A stretch of 64,000 nt of DNA from an uncultured Lentibacter sp. (GTDB lineage Bacteria > Pseudomonadota > Alphaproteobacteria > Rhodobacterales > Rhodobacteraceae), in contig NZ_CAKZKL010000010.1 in assembly GCF_937123735.1 (NCBI RefSeq), positions 124,001 to 188,000 of the forward strand, given 5' to 3'. Position numbers and translations under genes: made by a program. The notes beneath the pieces are model-generated. The model ran no database searches, had not been told where the DNA came from, and worked only from the letters and a program-made list of their open reading frames with translations. This document shows, piece after piece, positions 1 through 11,169 of this stretch; within the stretch, counting starts at the first letter, position 1, and each line of letters starts with the position of its first letter.

Positions 1-417
1 CGGCTGACAGAGGCCCTGCGCGCCCATGCGCTGCGCTCAGAGGGGCTTGTGGCGCAGACTCCGGTGTTTTTGGCGGACAGCTACGGCGAAATGGGCCTGT
101 GGTATCAGCTGGCGGATGTGGCGCTGATCGGCGGGGGCTTTGACAGTGTTGGCGGGCACAACCCCTGGGAGGCTGTGCCGTTTGACACGGCCATCTTGCA
201 TGGGCCGGATGACAGCAATTTTGCCGAGGATTACCGCGCGCTCGCGGCCTGCGGCGCGGCGCGTCAGGTGGCCAAGGGCGGGCTTGTGGCGGCGTTGCCG
301 GGGCCTTCTGATGCGCGCGATATGGCAAGGTGCGCGCAGCGCGCGCGCGCCAAAGAGGCGGCGTCCCTGAGCGCGCTGGCGCGAGCGCTTCTGGCGCTGC
401 GGGAGGCAGGAAGATGA
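1..417 (+). CDS. Kdo transferase-like glycosyltransferase (GT30), 3' part only
   Basis: The reading frame is open from the first base, so this is the C-terminal ~138 residues of a gene that begins outside the window. It reads LADSYGEMGLWYQLADV, then a GGGF segment, then GGHNPWEAVPF. This matches the C-terminal nucleotide-sugar binding half of GT30 enzymes (3-deoxy-D-manno-octulosonic acid transferases), where the usual pattern is a GE(M/L) pair, GG, then GGHNxxEP. Such enzymes add Kdo to lipid A at the inner membrane. The stop overlaps the ATG of the next gene by four bases (ATGA), and that gene is also GT30, so the two are translationally coupled paralogues. Acceptor and donor specificity cannot be told from this part. 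Confidence 0.8.
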   Translation, partial: RLTEALRAHALRSEGLVAQTPVFLADSYGEMGLWYQLADVALIGGGFDSVGGHNPWEAVPFDTAILHGPDDSNFAEDYRALAACGAARQVAKGGLVAALPGPSDARDMARCAQRARAKEAASLSALARALLALREAGR

Positions 418-1742
418 CTGTGCGTGTGCGGATATTCCTGTGGCTCTGGTCAGCGCTCTTCAGCCTTGGGGTGCCGCTGATTTTGGCCTATCTGCTGCTG
501 CGGGCGCGCAAGGACCGGGCCTATCGGGAGAAGCTTCTGGAACGGTTCGGGGTGTATTCAGAGGCCCGGCCCGCAGATGTGTGGATTCATGCGGTATCGC
601 TGGGCGAGCTGCGTTCGGCTGTGCCGCTTGTCAAAGCATTTCTGGCGCAAAACAAGCGCGTGGTGATCACATGTTTCACACCGGCGGGGCGTCAGGAGGC
701 TGCGCGGGTGTTTGCGCAGGAGATTGCTGCGGCGCGGGTGAGCCTTGTTTGGGTGCCGCTGGAGCTTGCGTGGGTCTGGCGGCGGTTTCTGCGGCGCTTC
801 CGGCCGCAGTTCGGACTTGTGATGGAGATTGAAATCTGGCCACGGATGGTCTTTGCGGCCCGGGCGGCCTCGGTGCCTTTGTTTATGTGCAATGCCCAGT
901 ATCCCTCAAAATCGGTGGCGCGCGACAGCAAGGGGTTGCGTCTGCGCCAGCATGTGATGCGTGGTTTTGCCGGGGCGTTTGTGAAATCGGAGTTGCAGGC
1001 CCGCCGTTTTGAGGCGGTGGGGGTGCAAAACATTGCCGTGATGGGCGAGCTGCGGTTTGACCAGCCTGTGCCGCCGGGCCTTGTGCGTGCGGGTCTGGCC
1101 GCGCGGCGCGCCTTGGGGCTTGAGACGCGGCCTGTGGTGGCATTTGTCAGCACAATCGAGGGCGAGGATGCGGTCTATCTGGAGGCCATGAAGCGCCTCG
1201 CCGCCCGGCGCGCGGACATGTTTTTCATCTATGTGCCGCGCCGCCCAGAGCGGTTTGATATGGTGGCCGAGCAGATTGAGGCTGCCGGGTTCAAGCTCAT
1301 CCGGCGCAGCGCGGGTTTTGCTGAAACGCTCTCGGAAACAGAGCCTGTTGCGGCCTTGCCTGCGGGCACGCAGGTGCTGCTCGGAGATTCGCTGGGGGAG
1401 ATGTATTTTTATCTGGCGCTGGCCTGCCGTGTTGTGGTGGGGGGCGGGTTTTCCCCCAAGGGGGCGCATAACATCATCGAGCCGCTCGCACTTGGAAAGC
1501 CGGTTGTGACCGGACCTGAGACCTTTACAATCGAATATCCGTTTGAGGAGGCGGCGCAGGCCGGTGTGGCGCAGAGCGTGGCCGATGTGGGGGCGCTGGT
1601 GGCGGCGCTGGACAGCGCAACCCCGCCCTCAGAGGCGCAGATTGCTGCCTTTTTTGCCGATCATGCCCAATCGGTGCCTCGGTTTTTGAACGCCTTGCCG
1701 AGCACACTTGCGGCGGCGCGGCGTGGATCAGGCGGAGCTTAG
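414..1742 (+). CDS. Second Kdo transferase-like glycosyltransferase (GT30, WaaA/KdtA family)
   Basis: This is a 442-residue, full-length GT30 protein. An N-terminal hydrophobic anchor (about residues 5-25, IFLWLWSALFSLGVPLILAY) precedes the family's N-terminal domain, which has the WIHAVSLGE motif with the presumed catalytic Glu and then EIEIWPRM. The C-terminal half has LGDSLGEMYFYLALA, VVVGGGFS and GAHNIIEPLALGKPVV. The start is the ATG at 414 because it forms an ATGA overlap with the preceding GT30 gene and is followed at once by the membrane anchor; an in-frame upstream extension is not family-like. The last 15 bases overlap the convergent cytidylyltransferase gene. Two GT30 genes in a row suggest that one has another role, for example a second keto-sugar or another acceptor; this is inference. 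Confidence 0.85.
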   Translation: MTVRVRIFLWLWSALFSLGVPLILAYLLLRARKDRAYREKLLERFGVYSEARPADVWIHAVSLGELRSAVPLVKAFLAQNKRVVITCFTPAGRQEAARVFAQEIAAARVSLVWVPLELAWVWRRFLRRFRPQFGLVMEIEIWPRMVFAARAASVPLFMCNAQYPSKSVARDSKGLRLRQHVMRGFAGAFVKSELQARRFEAVGVQNIAVMGELRFDQPVPPGLVRAGLAARRALGLETRPVVAFVSTIEGEDAVYLEAMKRLAARRADMFFIYVPRRPERFDMVAEQIEAAGFKLIRRSAGFAETLSETEPVAALPAGTQVLLGDSLGEMYFYLALACRVVVGGGFSPKGAHNIIEPLALGKPVVTGPETFTIEYPFEEAAQAGVAQSVADVGALVAALDSATPPSEAQIAAFFADHAQSVPRFLNALPSTLAAARRGSGGA

Positions 1743-2429
1743 CCGGTCTTTGAGCAGCAGCTCGACAAGGCGATAATCAAACGGTGTGTCAATGTCATGG
1801 CAGCGCTCGGCGGGGATCTCATAGGGCAGCACCCGGCCCTCATAGATTGTCTGCGCACGGCGCAGGTAGGCCGGGTCTAGCACATAGACAAGGCCGACGT
1901 GTTCAAAGACCCGGGGCGCATCTTGGCGCGCCCAAACCCCGCCAGGCAGCGGCTTTGAGACATGCAGCGCGCCGGTTTCATCGGCTTCCACGAGGTTGAA
2001 ATAAGGGTTTTTACGGGCTTCGCAGACGCTCATGACCATATCCGGACGGGCGTTGCGAAAAGCGCCGATCGCGCCGGACACATCTTCGGGCAGGCGCAGT
2101 GGTGAGGTGCAATCCAGGTCGACGAAGAGCTCGACCGGCGCTGTAAGCTTTGCCTCGGCCGCCTCAAGCGCATGTTGCCAAACGCCCCATTTGGGGGCCT
2201 GATCGGTTGCCAGATGGGCCGGGCGCAACCCGATATCGAGCGCGCCACGCGCCAGCGCGTGCTCATAGATCCGCGCGTCATCTGTGGACACGACGACGGC
2301 ATCAATCTCGGCGTTGTCAAAGAGATGGTCCAGCGACCAGTCAATCAGCGGTTTGCCCAGCAGCGGGCGAAAGTTTTTGCCCGGCACGCCCTTTGAGCCT
2401 TTGCGGGCGCCTATGTGACCAAGGATCAT
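1728..2429 (-). CDS. Acylneuraminate cytidylyltransferase-family CMP-sugar synthetase
   Basis: This 233-residue protein belongs to the CMP-NeuAc/CMP-Kdo synthetase family, which transfers CMP from CTP to a 2-keto sugar acid. The family signature is at the N terminus (GARKGSKGVPGKNFRPLLGK, residues 6-25), followed by the VVVSTDD and DLDCTSPLR segments for nucleotide and sugar binding. Length fits the NeuA/PseF group. The gene overlaps the upstream glycosyltransferase by four bases (ATGA) and probably forms a transcript moaA, glycosyltransferase, this gene. Beside two GT30 genes it may supply an activated keto-sugar for surface glycans. The exact sugar (Kdo, neuraminate, pseudaminate or other) cannot be decided. 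Confidence 0.85.
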   Translation of the reverse strand: MILGHIGARKGSKGVPGKNFRPLLGKPLIDWSLDHLFDNAEIDAVVVSTDDARIYEHALARGALDIGLRPAHLATDQAPKWGVWQHALEAAEAKLTAPVELFVDLDCTSPLRLPEDVSGAIGAFRNARPDMVMSVCEARKNPYFNLVEADETGALHVSKPLPGGVWARQDAPRVFEHVGLVYVLDPAYLRRAQTIYEGRVLPYEIPAERCHDIDTPFDYRLVELLLKDRLSSA

Positions 2430-3334
2430 GGTGTTCTGTCCTGTTTTGCGGCGTCTTCGGCGCGTTTGAGCGCCAGGTAATACTCTTTGATGGGGTGTTG
2501 CACGGGGCCTAAAACCTTTTCTGACCAGATGAGGTGCCGCCCCTTACGGTCTGTTATTTCGGCATTTTCCGGCATCATTGCCAGATCTTGGCCCTTCATG
2601 TCCAGCCCCGGAAAGGTGAGGGCGGCGAGCCCGGCCCAGCGGCGCTTGAGCCAGGGCAAGCGGGCGCGCAGGTGCGCAACCCAACGGGCACTCCACATGA
2701 ATTCGGTCGGGAATTTCACGACCAAGCGTTTGGGCACGGCGCGCATGTGAGGTTGCGCAACCCATGAGATGAAGCGTTCGTCCGCGATCATCGGGCGAAA
2801 GTTAAGCCCGTTGTGGCTGTGATAAAGGCTTTGGAAGCGCTCTGCGATATAGGTGCAGTGGGCGGGGTGAAACACCACGACCGAGGAATTGCCCCGCGCA
2901 TAGCGGCGTCCTTTGGTGATACGATAGAGCCAGCGCGCGAGCCCTCCGAAGGGCAGCACCGCGCTTTGCAGGATGGCCACGGTTTGGGGCGTTGTGAGCA
3001 GCTGGGTGAGCTGGCCGATGTCCCCCATCACCAATGTGTCGATATCCAGAAGCACGGTTGGCAGATCTGCGGGCAGAAGGCCGGGCTCAAACACGCAAAG
3101 CTTGGCCTGGCAGCCGCCACGCAGAAACGCGGGGTTGCGAAAAAATGGCGGCATCTCGCGGCTGTGCACATCGGCGAGAAGCCCCGGGCGCGGGCGGTCA
3201 CTCACAAGAACCACCCTGGGGGGCTCTGCGGCTTTGGCGCGCACTGCACCAATCAGGGCGTTCAGCTCGGTGACGGAGTATTTGTCCCCCCAAAGGACGA
3301 TGGCGAGCTGCCAGCTATGGCCGGTTTCACTCAT
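2426..3334 (-). CDS. Putative glycosyltransferase with DxD motif
   Basis: This 302-residue soluble protein has an N-terminal strand WQLAIVLWGDKY, a segment PRVVLVSDR, the phrase GGCQAKLCVFEPG and then LLDIDTLVMGD (about residues 97-107). The DxD triplet after a hydrophobic strand is typical of metal-dependent GT-A glycosyltransferases, and the overall arrangement resembles GT8-like or unclassified roseobacter enzymes. I chose the ATG at 3334, which has an AGAGAG stretch upstream; an in-frame GTG lies five codons earlier. It begins 28 bases after moaA ends and overlaps the CMP-sugar synthetase by four bases, which suggests a glycan role. Family and substrate are not firmly recognised. Confidence 0.65.
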   Translation of the reverse strand: MSETGHSWQLAIVLWGDKYSVTELNALIGAVRAKAAEPPRVVLVSDRPRPGLLADVHSREMPPFFRNPAFLRGGCQAKLCVFEPGLLPADLPTVLLDIDTLVMGDIGQLTQLLTTPQTVAILQSAVLPFGGLARWLYRITKGRRYARGNSSVVVFHPAHCTYIAERFQSLYHSHNGLNFRPMIADERFISWVAQPHMRAVPKRLVVKFPTEFMWSARWVAHLRARLPWLKRRWAGLAALTFPGLDMKGQDLAMMPENAEITDRKGRHLIWSEKVLGPVQHPIKEYYLALKRAEDAAKQDRTP

Positions 3335-3362
3335 TGAACTCTCTTGCACAAAACAGGCACGG

Positions 3363-4370
3363 TCAGCCGCCTGTGTGGCTCATGTGGCGGCTCATCTTGC
3401 CGCCAACGGCTTGCCGGTCATAGTCAAAATCATGGCCCTTGGGCTTGCGGGCGATGGCGGCGCGAATGGCCTCTTCCAAGGCGCTGTTGTCATGCTCATG
3501 GGCGCGCAGGGGCGCGCGCAGATCGGCCATATCTTCCTGCCCGAGGCACATGAACAATTCGCCGGTGCAGGTGAGGCGCACGCGGTTGCAGCTTTCGCAG
3601 AAATTATGGGTGAGCGGGGTGATAAAGCCGATTTGCTGGCCTGTCTCAACCAGCTCGACATAGCGTGCCGGGCCGCCTGTGCGGTGTGAGAGCTCTTTGA
3701 GCGTGTAGCGGCTGGCTAGCTGCGCGCGCAGGTCTTTGAGCGGCCAGTATTGATCAAGCCGGTCCTCATTGCCGATGTCGCCCATGGGCATCACCTCGAT
3801 AAAGGTGAGGTCCATATCCTCGCGCTGACACCACTCTGTGAGGGAAAAGAGCTCGTCTTCGTTGAAGCCCTTGAGCGCGACGGTGTTGATCTTGACGCGC
3901 AGGCCGGCCTTTTTGGCGGCCTCGATCCCTTTGAGCACCTGTGGCAGGCGGCCCCAGCGGGTGATGTCGGCAAATTTTTGCTCATCCAGCGTGTCCAGCG
4001 AGATGTTTACCCGGCGCACGCCGGCGGCGTAGAGCGCCTCGGCAAAGCGCGCGAGCTGAGAGCCGTTGGTTGTGAGGGTCAGCTCTTTGAGGGCACCGCT
4101 TTCCAGATGCCGTGTCATGGCGTTGAAAAATGTCATGATATCGCGGCGCACCAGAGGTTCGCCCCCGGTGATGCGCAGTTTTTCCACGCCCAAGCCAATG
4201 AAGGTGCTGCACATGCGGTCGAGCTCTTCGAGGGTGAGAAGCTCCTTCTTGGGAAGGAAGGTCATGTTTTCGGACATGCAGTAGACGCAGCGAAAGTCGC
4301 AGCGGTCTGTCACCGAGACACGCAGGTAGGAAATGGGACGGGCGAAAGGGTCGATCAACGGTGTGTTCAT
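3363..4370 (-). CDS. moaA: GTP 3',8-cyclase MoaA (molybdenum cofactor biosynthesis)
   Basis: This 335-residue radical SAM enzyme converts GTP to 3',8-cyclo-7,8-dihydro-GTP, the first step of molybdopterin synthesis. The N-terminal cluster motif CDFRCVYC (CxxxCxxC) binds the SAM-cleaving [4Fe-4S] cluster. ITGGEPLVR follows, and the C-terminal cluster Cys lie in [19 protein letters not shown]. The protein ends in GG, as is characteristic of MoaA. No other moa genes are in the window. One likely client in the window is SoxC, a molybdenum enzyme. The gene heads a minus-strand group with two glycan genes. Confidence 0.97.
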   Translation of the reverse strand: MNTPLIDPFARPISYLRVSVTDRCDFRCVYCMSENMTFLPKKELLTLEELDRMCSTFIGLGVEKLRITGGEPLVRRDIMTFFNAMTRHLESGALKELTLTTNGSQLARFAEALYAAGVRRVNISLDTLDEQKFADITRWGRLPQVLKGIEAAKKAGLRVKINTVALKGFNEDELFSLTEWCQREDMDLTFIEVMPMGDIGNEDRLDQYWPLKDLRAQLASRYTLKELSHRTGGPARYVELVETGQQIGFITPLTHNFCESCNRVRLTCTGELFMCLGQEDMADLRAPLRAHEHDNSALEEAIRAAIARKPKGHDFDYDRQAVGGKMSRHMSHTGG

Positions 4371-4454
4371 ACACCACAGTTAAGTGTTGGGCTGGGGCGG
4401 GGCAAGGGTGTTTCTGCACTGGCCAAGGGGCGGGCACAGGCATAGGCTGGCCCC

Positions 4455-4940
4455 ATGAGACATGGGGTGTTGATATGGATCGGGGCGGGGCTGTTGGGCG
4501 GGTGCGGCCTCGGGGTGGCCTTTGAGAGGCCGTCGGATGAGCCCGCCGGCCCGGACAGCGCGCCCGTTGCTGTGAGCCCGTCGGCGCTGCCCGCACCTGC
4601 GCCGGATGCGCGCAGCACGGCGCAGTTTGATACGGCCACTGCGGCGGACAAGGCTGCGGCGCGTGCGGCGGCGCGCAAGGAGGGCGCGGGCAAGCTGCTT
4701 GGGCAGACCGTGGCGTCTTTGGGCGATCCGGGCCAACCGGGGTTTTGGCTGCGCACCCCGCTGGTTGCCTCTGCGGCACGCGGGACCGTGCGGCTCAGGG
4801 GGACGGGGCGGGCGATTGCCGTTGATCTTTTGCCGCTTGACGGGCCGGCCACGGCGGGCAGCCAATTGTCCTTGTCGGGGTTTTTAGCGCTGCAAGCCCC
4901 GCTGACGGCGCTTGCGCGCCTTGAGGTCGCGCGAGACTGA
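4455..4940 (+). CDS. Small predicted lipoprotein, function unknown
   Basis: This is a 161-residue protein with a lipoprotein signal: a short basic start (MRHG), a hydrophobic stretch, and the lipobox LLGGC with Cys at residue 17. A Pro/Ala/Ser-rich linker (about residues 30-70) leads to a C-terminal domain with TVASLGDPGQPGFWLRTPLV and a later LPLDGP segment. I do not recognise a characterised family; similar small lipoproteins are common in Rhodobacteraceae. It lies alone between divergent moaA and the convergent AlkD-like gene, with an 84-base upstream gap that must hold its promoter. Confidence 0.7.
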   Translation: MRHGVLIWIGAGLLGGCGLGVAFERPSDEPAGPDSAPVAVSPSALPAPAPDARSTAQFDTATAADKAAARAAARKEGAGKLLGQTVASLGDPGQPGFWLRTPLVASAARGTVRLRGTGRAIAVDLLPLDGPATAGSQLSLSGFLALQAPLTALARLEVARD

Positions 4941-4979
4941 CCATCCGCAGATGGGCCATGCGCGCCTGCTGTGAGCAGA

Positions 4980-5666
4980 TCAGGCCTCCTCGGGCAGGTG
5001 TTTGGCGGCTTCCTTGCGGGCGAAAGGTTTCATCTTTCGGGCGTGATTGGTCAGAAAGTAGCGCACCCGCTCCGGATCATGTTTGGACAGATCGCGCAGC
5101 CACCAGGCCACGGATTTCTGGATAAACCACTCCGGATCTTCGACATAGCGCACGGCCCAGCCCAACACGCGCTGGCGGATGGCCAGTTCTTCGGGTTTGG
5201 GGTGGTTCTGCTTGGTGAAGGGCAGGGTGACGACCATGGCTGCGCGGCGGGTCCAGTGGGCATCGGCCTGTGTCCAGGTTTCGACGTCCTCGATGCGCGA
5301 CGGGTCGGCGACAAGGCGTTTCTGGCCGGCCATCATGGCATGATCGGCGATGGCCCAGCTGTCAAAATCGGGCACCCATGACACGATGAGATCCCAGACG
5401 GCCTGATCGGGGGTGATGCGGGCCTGGGTGAGCAGCTTGGCCGCGGCGAGGCGGGCTTCAAAGATATTTGTCTGCCAGAGTTGATCGGCCAAGGCCACGC
5501 GCTCTTGCACGCTGAGCTGGCTGCGCCACGCTTTGGTGAGGTCGTTGAGCGCGGGATTGGGCACGCCAATGTAGTCGCGCGGGACTTTGTGATAACCGGC
5601 CATGCCGGCTGCGCGACCAGGCTCTGAGGCGTTGCGCAGGGCGGTGAGGGCGTCGTCAAGGGTCAT
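4980..5666 (-). CDS. DNA alkylation repair protein, AlkD-like HEAT-repeat glycosylase
   Basis: This 228-residue all-helical protein belongs to the AlkC/AlkD HEAT-like superfamily, which excises alkylated purines. Family features include YHKVPRDYIGVPNPALNDL near the N terminus, then FEARLAAAKLL, FDSWAIADHAM, HWTRRAAMV and FIQKSVAWWLRDLSKHDP, typical of the aromatic and Asp residues lining the DNA cleft. The gene starts 42 bases after the glmS stop on the same strand, so it may be read through from glmUS. The small overlap-free gap to the convergent lipoprotein gene holds nothing obvious. Confidence 0.85.
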   Translation of the reverse strand: MTLDDALTALRNASEPGRAAGMAGYHKVPRDYIGVPNPALNDLTKAWRSQLSVQERVALADQLWQTNIFEARLAAAKLLTQARITPDQAVWDLIVSWVPDFDSWAIADHAMMAGQKRLVADPSRIEDVETWTQADAHWTRRAAMVVTLPFTKQNHPKPEELAIRQRVLGWAVRYVEDPEWFIQKSVAWWLRDLSKHDPERVRYFLTNHARKMKPFARKEAAKHLPEEA

Positions 5667-5708
5667 GGCAGGCTTTCATGTGAGGGCGGCAAATGCGGAC
5701 AGCCAAGG

Positions 5709-7531
<1,823 letters not shown>

Positions 7532-7532
<1 letters not shown>

Positions 7533-8893
7533 TATAAACCCTTACTTTCTGTTTGCTGGCGCGCTTTGCGGGCTCTGAGCTTGGCAAAGAGCTTGCGCGC
7601 GAGATTGATCTTGTTGTCTTGCGGTGCGCGCGCGATGGCCATGGCCCCCTCTGGCACATCTTTGGTCACGACCGCGCCTGTGGCGGTCATGGCCTCATCG
7701 CCCACGCTGACGGGCGCCACCAACATGGTGTTGGAGCCGATGAACGCGCGCGCGCCGATTTCTGTATGATGTTTGAAGACACCGTCGTAGTTGCAGGTGA
7801 TCGTGCCGGCACCAATGTTTGTTTCGGCCCCCACTGCGGCATCGCCGATGTAGCTGAGGTGGTTGACCTTGGCCCCCTCGGCAAGGGTGGCGTTCTTGAT
7901 CTCGACAAAATTGCCGACATGGACATTTTCGCTCAACTCGGCGCCGGGGCGCAGGCGCGCATAGGGGCCCACAGTGGCACCGCGGCTGACATGGGCGCCC
8001 TCAAGATGGCTGAAGGCCCGGATATGAGCGCCGTTTTCGATGGTGACGTTCGGGCCAAAGACCACATGTGGCTCGATGATCGTATCTGGGCCGACATATG
8101 TGTCATAGGCAAAGAAGACCGTGTCCGGCGCGGTCAGGGTGACGCCGCTTTCAAGCGCCTCGTGGCGCGCACGGGCCTGAAAGGCGGCCTCTGCGGCGGC
8201 CAGATCCAGGCGCGAGTTCACGCCCAGCGTCTCGCGTTCATCACAGGCCACCGCAGTGGCTTTCAGCCCCGCATCGCGGGCGATACCGATGATATCGGTG
8301 AGGTAGTATTCGCCGCTCGCATTGGTGTTGGTGATCTGCGAGAGCAGCGCGAAAATATTGTCAGCGGAGCAAAGAATAACCCCGCTGTTACAGAAGGTTA
8401 TCGCGCGCTCCTCATCTGTGGCATCTTTGAATTCCACGATCCGCTCCAGCTGGGAGCCAGCCATGACAAGGCGGCCGTAGCGCGCGGGATCGGCGGCTTC
8501 AAAGCCGAGCACCACCACGTCGTTTTCTTTGCGCGCCTCTGTCATGGCGCGCAAGGTTTCAGGGCGAATGAAAGGCGTGTCTCCGTAGAGGACGAGCACA
8601 TCTCCGCTGGCCTTCGCGAGGGCCTCGCGGGCGCAGAGCACCGCGTGGCCGGTGCCTTTTTGTTCAGTTTGCAGTGCGATGGTAGCCGTTTCGTCATAGG
8701 CGCGGGCGGCGGCGCTCACGGCCTCGGCCCCGTGCCCGGCCACGACAACGGTTTGTGCCGGCTCAAGGCTGGCTCCAGCCCGCATGGCATGAACCAGCAG
8801 CGGCGCTCCGGCAACCTTGTGCAGAACCTTGGGACTGTCTGAATTCATACGGGTGCCTTTGCCCGCGGCGAGGATAATCAGGTTTGTGCTCAT
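7532..8893 (-). CDS. glmU: Bifunctional GlmU (GlcN-1-P acetyltransferase / GlcNAc-1-P uridyltransferase)
   Basis: This 453-residue protein makes UDP-GlcNAc, the precursor of peptidoglycan and lipid A. The N-terminal nucleotidyltransferase has LAAGKGTRMNSDSPKVLHKV; the C-terminal half is a left-handed beta-helix of hexapeptide repeats (GPNVTIENGAHIRAFSHLEG through NIGAGTITCNYDG), followed by FIGSNTMLVAPV. Length agrees with the family. It is the first gene of glmU-glmS, with the divergent HAD phosphatase gene starting 108 bases away, so the shared intergenic region must carry both promoters. Confidence 0.98.
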
Positions 8894-9001
8894 CAGTTTT
8901 ACTTGCCTTTTTGCTTGCGGCCCGTTTTATCCGCTCTGGCGCATAGCACAAGAGCGAGCTGTTCAAGCAATGTTGCGAGTTGTGTCATGAAAGGACCTGT
9001 C

Positions 9002-9664
9002 ATGGAAACGGTTATCTTCGATCTGGACGGCACCTTGGCCGATACGAGCGGCGATTTGCTCGCTGCGGCGAACGCCTGCTTTCAGCAGATGGGCGAGGGG
9101 GATGTTTTGGGCCCGGCAGATGCGGGTGTGGCCTTGCGCGGGGGCAAATTCATGCTGCGCGCGGGGCTGGCACGGCTGGGCCGCCCGGACGAAGCCGTGG
9201 TGGAGGCCTATTATCCAAGGTTGCTGGAGGCCTATGCGGGGGCTCTTGACCGGCACACTGTTTTTTATGACGGCGCATTGGAGGCGGTTGAGGCGCTCAA
9301 GGCAGATGGTTTTGCGGTGGGCATTTGCACCAACAAGCCCGAGGGGCTGGCGCTGGAGTTGATGCGCCGCCTGGGCGCGCTGGAGCGCTTTGGCGCATTG
9401 GTCGGGGCCGACACGTTGCCTGTGCGCAAGCCCGATCCGGAACCTCTGTTTGAAGCGGTGCGCCGGGCTGGGGGCAACCCGCAGCGCTGTTTGCTGGTGG
9501 GAGACAGCGACACCGACCGCAACACCGCCCGCGCGGCGGGGGTGCCTTCGGTTCTGGTCACGTTCGGCCCGTCGGGCGAGGATATGGCCGCCCTTGCGCC
9601 AGAGGCGCTGCTGGATGACTATGCCGATCTGCTGGCCTTGGCACGCAGGTTGTTGCGCGGGTAG
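9002..9664 (+). CDS. HAD-superfamily phosphatase, phosphoglycolate phosphatase-like
   Basis: This 220-residue HAD hydrolase has motif I FDLDGTLADTSGD (nucleophile Asp in DLDGT), motif II GICTNKP, and motifs III/IV VRKPDPEPL and LLVGDSDTDRNTARAAG. Cap position and length match phosphoglycolate phosphatase (Gph), which removes 2-phosphoglycolate produced by DNA repair or oxygenation. I chose ATG 9002 because AAAGGA lies seven bases upstream and the HAD domain begins directly after it; in-frame upstream starts (for example 8987) would add a non-conserved tail. It is divergent from glmU and probably monocistronic. Confidence 0.85.
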   Translation: METVIFDLDGTLADTSGDLLAAANACFQQMGEGDVLGPADAGVALRGGKFMLRAGLARLGRPDEAVVEAYYPRLLEAYAGALDRHTVFYDGALEAVEALKADGFAVGICTNKPEGLALELMRRLGALERFGALVGADTLPVRKPDPEPLFEAVRRAGGNPQRCLLVGDSDTDRNTARAAGVPSVLVTFGPSGEDMAALAPEALLDDYADLLALARRLLRG

Positions 9665-9667
9665 GCA

Positions 9668-9751
9668 AGGCGCTTTCGCACGCCCCACCCCCGGCAGGCG
9701 CTGGCGTGTTTGGCTGGCGTCACTCTGACCCACCCGCGCGCGAAAGCGCCT
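9668..9751. repeat. 12-bp perfect inverted repeat after the HAD phosphatase gene
   Basis: AGGCGCTTTCGC at 9668-9679 is matched by its exact reverse complement at 9740-9751. The loop is about 60 bases and contains a further short GGCGCTGGCG motif. It begins three bases after the phosphatase stop. It could form a long stem-loop at the transcript end, but no T-run follows directly, so an intrinsic terminator is doubtful. Confidence 0.5.
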
Positions 9752-9847
9752 ATTGGCGCTGTGCTTTTTCGAAAAGACAATTTCTCTATTCTTAAATGCA
9801 CAGAAGAGAGGATTGACCTGGCTTTGCGATAACCGCAGAAAGGGCGC

Positions 9848-11032
9848 ATGACAGAGGTATTCACCGGCAGCTTTACCCAGCAGGAGCCGATCCCCGAAGA
9901 GGGGATTTCGGCGGCGCTCGCTGTTCTGCGCTCTGGCCGTTTGCACCGCTATAATCTGGCCGAAGGCGAAGCCGGGGACGTGGCTTTGCTTGAGCAGGAG
10001 TTTGCGCAGCTGATGGGGGCGAAATACTGCCTTGCGGTGGCGTCAGGCGGCTATGCTTTGGCCTGCGCGTTGCGCGCTGTGGGGGTTGTGGCGGGGGATC
10101 GGGTTCTGACCAATGCCTTCACGCTGGCCCCGGTGCCGGGGGCGATTGCCAGCCTTGGCGCCGTGCCTGTTTTTGTGGGGGTCACGCAGGAGCTGACAAT
10201 CGATCTTGAAGATCTGGCGGCCAAGGCTGACCAGGCCGATGTCTTGTTGCTCAGCCATATGCGCGGGCATTTGGCGGACATGGATGCGTTGATGGCGCTT
10301 TGTGACGCGCGCGGGCTCAGGGTGATCGAAGATTGCGCCCATACGATGGGCGCCCGGTGGCGGGGACGGCCTTCGGGCACAGACGGGCTTGTGGGCTGTT
10401 TTTCCACGCAAACCTACAAGCATATCAATTCCGGCGAGGGTGGCTTGCTTGTGACGGATGATGCCGAGATCGCTGCGCGGGCGACGGTGTTGTCGGGATC
10501 TTACATGCTCTTTGAGCGCCATTTGGCGGCCCCAAGCGCGGAGAGTTTCGCCCAGATCAAGTATGAAACGCCCAATGTGTCGGGGCGGATGGACCATCTG
10601 CGCGCCGCTATCCTGCGCCCCCAATTGCGCCGGCTTCAGGAGCAATGTGCAAATTGGAACGCGCGCTATCAGACGGTTGAAGCGGGCCTGCGGGGCACTC
10701 CGGGGTTGACCCTGGTCAACAGACCTGAGGCCGAGTCCTACGTCGGCTCTTCGATCCAGTTTTTGCTGCTGGATTGGCCGGATGAAACCATCGTCGCGCT
10801 GTTGGCGCGCTGTGCGGCCCGCGGGGTGGAACTCAAGTGGTTTGGCGCGGCTGAGCCCATAGGGTTTACCAGCCGCTATGACAGCTGGCACTATGCCCCA
10901 AGCGCGCCCATGCCCAAAAGCGACCGGGTGCTGAAGAGCATCGTTGACATGCGTTTGCCGCTGACATTCAGCCTGCAAGACTGCGCGCTGATCGCGCGGA
11001 TCATCAAGGCAGAGGTCAGCGCTGTGGGCTAG
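9848..11032 (+). CDS. DegT/DnrJ/EryC1/StrS-family PLP aminotransferase
   Basis: This 394-residue protein has the fold-type I PLP pattern of sugar aminotransferases: VASGGYALACALRAVGVVAG for cofactor phosphate contact, VIEDCAHTMGA with the pyridine-nitrogen Asp, and CFSTQTYKHINSGEGG, where the Lys is the Schiff-base residue. Members transaminate keto-sugars for LPS or exopolysaccharide and sometimes other substrates. An AGAAAGGGCGC sequence before the ATG gives the ribosome site. The gene is isolated, between an inverted repeat and a long gene-free stretch, so the substrate cannot be inferred from neighbours; a link to the glycan genes at the window start is possible. Confidence 0.85.
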   Translation: MTEVFTGSFTQQEPIPEEGISAALAVLRSGRLHRYNLAEGEAGDVALLEQEFAQLMGAKYCLAVASGGYALACALRAVGVVAGDRVLTNAFTLAPVPGAIASLGAVPVFVGVTQELTIDLEDLAAKADQADVLLLSHMRGHLADMDALMALCDARGLRVIEDCAHTMGARWRGRPSGTDGLVGCFSTQTYKHINSGEGGLLVTDDAEIAARATVLSGSYMLFERHLAAPSAESFAQIKYETPNVSGRMDHLRAAILRPQLRRLQEQCANWNARYQTVEAGLRGTPGLTLVNRPEAESYVGSSIQFLLLDWPDETIVALLARCAARGVELKWFGAAEPIGFTSRYDSWHYAPSAPMPKSDRVLKSIVDMRLPLTFSLQDCALIARIIKAEVSAVG

Positions 11033-11169
11033 ATCGCCGAGCGCCTGCCCGCGCTCCCACCCATGCAGATGTTGCACGTGGGGTAAATGGCGCGCGAGCC
11101 CACCCCGCGCGTGCAGGCGCACGGATGATCTACAAGTGGTGCGGGCTGTGAGGGCAGGAGCCTCCGGCG

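Noticed and set aside
7553..8842. A 429-codon plus-strand frame opposite glmU
   Set aside because: Antisense to an unmistakable glmU; Gly/His-rich without a start context or family match.
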